DNA from: Solanum dulcamara
Taxonomy: Eukaryota > Streptophyta > Magnoliopsida > Solanales > Solanaceae
DNA: 64,000 bases
Direction of reading: 5' to 3'
NCBI RefSeq assembly: GCF_947179165.1
Contig: NC_077239.1
Location: 15,196,001-15,260,000 of the forward strand
The position numbers and the translations under genes were made by a program. Positions 60,253 to 64,000 of this stretch are shown piece after piece (the first letter of the stretch is position 1; each line of letters opens with the position of its first letter). Below the pieces are notes generated by a model that saw only the letters and a list, made by a program, of their open reading frames with translations, was not told the origin of the DNA and ran no database searches.

Positions 60253-60612
60253 TTGATGCTTGATGACAGACCAAGTGCTTTTTTAATATGTAGATATCTA
60301 GTTTTCCTGGTCTATACCTTCTTTTCCAGGTTAATAAAGTTCCCACCTGGAATCATACAATATTTCTTTGGTTGGACAGAACTTAGAAACGTCATTGCAA
60401 AGGAAAGTAACCTGAATCCCTCAAAATACTCATGTTTGAGTCCATGTGATGAAGACATTACCCCCTTGCGAATGTCACATTTTTTACAACATCAATCCAC
60501 TAGTGTATATTCACAACAGGCCAACAAGCAATATCTGAAAGGAGGAGAAAAACAGATTTTTTTAAAATGGGAAGAGGACAATGTATGTACTGGTAATAGT
60601 TATGAGAATTAA
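60253..60612 (+). CDS. Unassigned 119-codon frame
   Basis: Opens MMLDDRPSAFLICRYLVF and ends KWEEDNVCTGNSYEN, with mixed composition and few low-complexity runs. I do not recognise a family. Hydrophobic residues 9-35 could be a membrane segment or a misread intron. It lies directly after the hairpin and about 0.6 kb from the Cys-rich exon candidate, so it may be part of the same decayed gene. It could also be chance. Confidence 0.25.
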   Translation: MMLDDRPSAFLICRYLVFLVYTFFSRLIKFPPGIIQYFFGWTELRNVIAKESNLNPSKYSCLSPCDEDITPLRMSHFLQHQSTSVYSQQANKQYLKGGEKQIFLKWEEDNVCTGNSYEN

Positions 60613-61609
60613 ATGCCACAACATTCTAATGATAGAATAAATATATCCTTTTGGTGGAAGCCATCCAATACCATTAGGATCCGGCAGTGAAGAATTCCAA
60701 AAAGATTAAACAACTCAAAGAGGTCCTTATTCTCCATTAGAGGTAATATAACTTCCAATTAGGCTTAGTTCTATTCCACTTTTCATGCCTAATTAAGATC
60801 AACTTCTCCCTTAGAGATGGAAAGTAAACTACAAAGAAGGTGTTTGGGAATGGGAAAATATTTGAGGTTTACAAAGAACATATAGATATGGCACAAGGTG
60901 ATAAAAAAGTACGGATCAGAGAGTCTTGACTCTTAGCTCGCTTAACTTCCCTTTCTTACAAAAGAGAGAGAGAGAGGCATGCCTTGAGCCTATGTGATGG
61001 ACTTGGTCGGCACTCGAAAACCATTGATGGTCCCAAGCAAACCACTTGGTCTTGCTAAATCACTCACCTAAAGACTCAAACTTGAAAAGGAGTAATATCA
61101 AGTGGGTAATCACATGCGTCATCATCAAACACTTATCAGCCTGTGGAGCCTCTACTAACTACTAAGAAGGTGCCGAGACAAGCCCATGGCTACCTCAATA
61201 AGGAAATAAAATGACATAAAGCTGGAAACAAAGGAGCTTTCCTAGATGCAAAGAGGTCTCACCAAAGCTGTGGAAATATATCCTCAATGGAGCGCTTGTT
61301 GATATTCTCTATCACCTGTATTTGAGTCAAAAACTGATGCAGATCGAAGGATATCGGTACATAGAATGTTTGAGTATGTAAAATGGCGAAAGGGAGCTTA
61401 CATCAAGGTACTCCACTCAAATAAACTCAACTCTAGAAGCAGCTCAACTCAATAAAGAATGTAATGAAGTAAAACAGTGTTTTAAAAGAAATGCAATAGT
61501 AAATACAACCTACTATAATAAAAATATAATACTTTTACTTTATTAGGGAGTTTTTTTAATCGACGACCATCACTTATGAGCTAGTGATGATACAATGAAG
61601 ATATATTAT
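60613..61609. other. Intergenic sequence before element E
   Basis: No gene or element ends seen. A short (GA)n tract lies at 60963-60976. Confidence 0.4.
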
Positions 61610-62785
61610 TGTCACATCCGTACAATACTTTTCTAGGGTAAGGGATGTCACATCTTGGGATCCACATCAAAAGTCCTCTTATTTGGGACAAGTGAGGAGT
61701 CGCCTGTATCAGCGGCACGATCCTATCTTATGCTGGATACATAGTTTATGGGGTTTGAGTTTTCTCTAGCATACCCAAATCGGTGATCAATACTACTTCC
61801 ATGATATCATTATGCTTATATATGTATATATACGTCAAGTGAGTGAAATACTCAAAATTCATCTCATCTAGTTTTATTGGACTTTCCATCATTTTATATT
61901 GTCTTTTCCCATCATCATCTCTTCTCTTAATTACAGGTAACATTCATCTCAATCATTTTTTTGAAACATGCATCCTCATAATATGACATTCAAAATGTAT
62001 TATAACTCATGTTTGAAAATATACACCAAACACTCCTTCACCTCAACATTATACTCAACTCATCATTTCTCTTTAAAATAGACACGATTTCAACTCAATG
62101 TATTTATAATAAAACAATTATTTGAGATCTCAATTCAATATCAAATTAGATGTTCAAAACTCAACTCAAGAAACTCATCAAGGTATGTTTTGATATACAT
62201 AAGAACACAATGGAATTTATATATATAACTCAAGAATTTACAATATCAAAATTGAAAACTCAATCTTGAAACTCAACTTGATTAGATAGAGATGTAGGGA
62301 ATGAGGATGAACTTAGTCCAATATTATAATATCCTTAAATACATAGAATGAAGATTTCCTAAGGGAAAAATGAAGAGTAGGCTAAAAATCTATGAACCCT
62401 AGCTTCCCCTCTTCTCTCTAGTTATTGCTCTCAGAAGTTTTGGGTGTTTAATAAGGGAAAACCTCCCCGGGGTACTGATAAGGGATGAATTTTTTTCGCA
62501 AAACCTAGTGGGGTAGGTTTGGGAAAGGTGGGGAAAACATCAAAATGCCTCTCATTAGAACAAAACTCGGGCAAAAATGGTCGCAGACCTGGTCCCCTGA
62601 TCCTATTTTCTTATTTTTTCATCTTTGTGACATGGAGACATCATAGACTCTACTGTCTAAATATTTTCCCATATCAAAATTACGTGCTCAACTCTACAAC
62701 ATAAACTTGCTCCCCAGATCGATTTTTCACAAATTTTCTCATGGTTAACTAAATAATCTAAGTTAGAATGGTACAAGGTGTTACA
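61610..62785 (-). mobile_element. Element E, 3' LTR
   Basis: 1,176 bp, on the minus strand TGTAACACCTTG ... CGGATGTGACA, with canonical TG/CA ends. It is followed at once by internal element text (ATATCTCCTCCTTGG on the plus strand, like the text after LTR C at 45308). Shorter than the other LTRs. The second LTR lies beyond the window. Confidence 0.8.
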
Positions 62786-64000
62786 ATATCTCCTCCTTGG
62801 GATCATTCATCTCCGAATGATGACCAAGTCAAGGGTTTACATCAAGCATGAATATAATGGAAGAATTTCAAATATCAATATCAAGGATGACTAACTCAAT
62901 TTCATCAAATTCAAGGAAATACTAACTCATAGATGGGAATAGGAATATTACCTTCAACATCGACAAAAGGAGCAATGAATAGGTGCTAGTAATTGGCCTT
63001 CACATCCTCCTCGGATTCCCATGTAGATTCTTCGACAAACTTATTTCTCCACAAGACATTAATGCATGCAATCTCTTTGGTCCTCAACTTGCAAACCTGA
63101 TGGTCAAGAATTTGAACTAGAATCTCCTCATAAGACAAGCTGTCTTTCACTCTAATGTTTTTTGTAGGAACAGTGAGTGAAGGATCTCACAAGCATTTCT
63201 TAAGTATGTAGATATGGAACACTTGATGAACAACATCTAACTCTGAAGGAAGCTCTAACTCATAGGCAATGTTTCCCACTTTTTTTATAATCTGGTAGGG
63301 ACCAATGTAATGCGGACTCAACTTTTCTCTCTTTCCAAACCTCAAAACTCCCTTTATGGGTGAAAACTTCAAGTACACCTAATCATTAACCTCAAACTCC
63401 AAGTATCTTCTCCTAACATTAATGTAGGATTTCTGACGAGTTTACGTAGTTTTCAACCTTTCTTGGATGATCTTCTCTTTCTCCATACTCTGTTGGACTA
63501 AATTTGGCCCTATCAAGTCTGCCTCACAAAATTCAAACCAACCAATTGACGATCTACATTTCCTCCCCTAAAGAGCCTCATATAGACCCATTTGAATGCT
63601 CAAATAAGCAATTACTGTAAGCATACTTAATAATTGGAAAGTGGTTATCCCAATTACCCTTGAAATAATAACAATTTCTCTCAACATATCCTCAAGAGTC
63701 TGAATAGTAGGTTCTGCTTGACCATCTTTCTGTGGGTGAAAAGTGGTGCTAATATTTACCTTCAAACCCAAACCTTTCATGAAGGACTTCCAAAATTGAA
63801 CACTAAATTAGGTACCTCCGTGTAGATAATGGACAAGAGGACAACATGCAATCTGACTATCTATCGAATATACAACCTTGTATCATCCTTGGCTGAATCT
63901 ATAGTCTTTACTAGCAAAAAGTAAGTTGATTTGATCATCCTAACCACAATCACCCAAACTGAATCATGATGTCTGTGGGATCGCGGTTAGCCATAATGAA
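62786..64000 (-). pseudogene. Element E integrase and C-terminal region, runs off the window
   Basis: On the minus strand: integrase core text KVNISTTFHPQKDGQAEPTI (63755-63695), then YLKFSPIKGVLRFGKREKL and KKVGNIAYELELPS (63375-63230), then SLSYEE- and ILDHQV-like text to about 63080. Stops interrupt it (for example the frames ending at 63568 and 63187). It resembles element C in both sequence style and layout. The rest of the element is outside the window. Confidence 0.8.

Overview
This is nuclear DNA of a dicot plant, most likely from the nightshade family (Solanaceae). The evidence is one typical plastid-ferritin gene with introns, AT-rich gene flanks with Stowaway-type miniature elements, and long LTR retrotransposons of the Ty3/Gypsy type primed by initiator-Met tRNA whose repeats resemble those common in nightshade genomes. 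The family call is inference from style; no species can be named.

Layout. (1) 1-9.4 kb is a small gene island. It has a 9-unit minisatellite (158-490), a long-TIR miniature element (1094-1805), Stowaway MITEs, a small two-exon gene of unknown function (3188-3548, +) and, converging on it, a complete eight-exon chloroplast ferritin gene (7320-4715, -). The ferritin promoter carries a near-perfect iron-dependent regulatory sequence. Decayed LINE pieces lie at 8.9-9.4 kb. (2) 9.6-15.1 kb is a decayed Mutator-like transposon (MULE) with its transposase domain, SWIM finger and CCHC knuckle still legible. It was broken by a hAT-type insertion with 8-bp target duplication and by a 46-bp tandem duplication, and is followed by an unusual series of Arg/Gly-rich exon-like repeats. 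A truncated reading frame with a membrane helix follows (16136-15939, -). (3) 16.1-59.4 kb and 61.6-64.0 kb are nested Ty3/Gypsy elements, all dead: element A (+, with a nested solo LTR carrying a 5-bp target duplication), an inverted relative A', further LTR pieces, element B (-, with a second hAT insertion and 8-bp duplication), element C (-, the best preserved), element D (+), and element E (-, cut by the window end). Their C-terminal regions and long LTRs suggest the Tekay/Del-like chromovirus group. (4) 59.4-61.6 kb is a non-LTR interval with gene-like traces: a Cys-rich PHD-like exon candidate, an imperfect inverted repeat of about 125 bp that looks like a young hairpin locus, and an unassigned 119-codon frame.

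Only ferritin and perhaps the small gene at 3188-3548 look functional. The rest records insertion, deletion and C-to-T/G-to-A decay. Points most worth a second look are the ferritin promoter motif, the hairpin at 60107-60231, the reiterated Arg/Gly exons behind the MULE, the self-complementary word clusters inside several LTR families, and the C/D truncated-LTR junction at about 50636.
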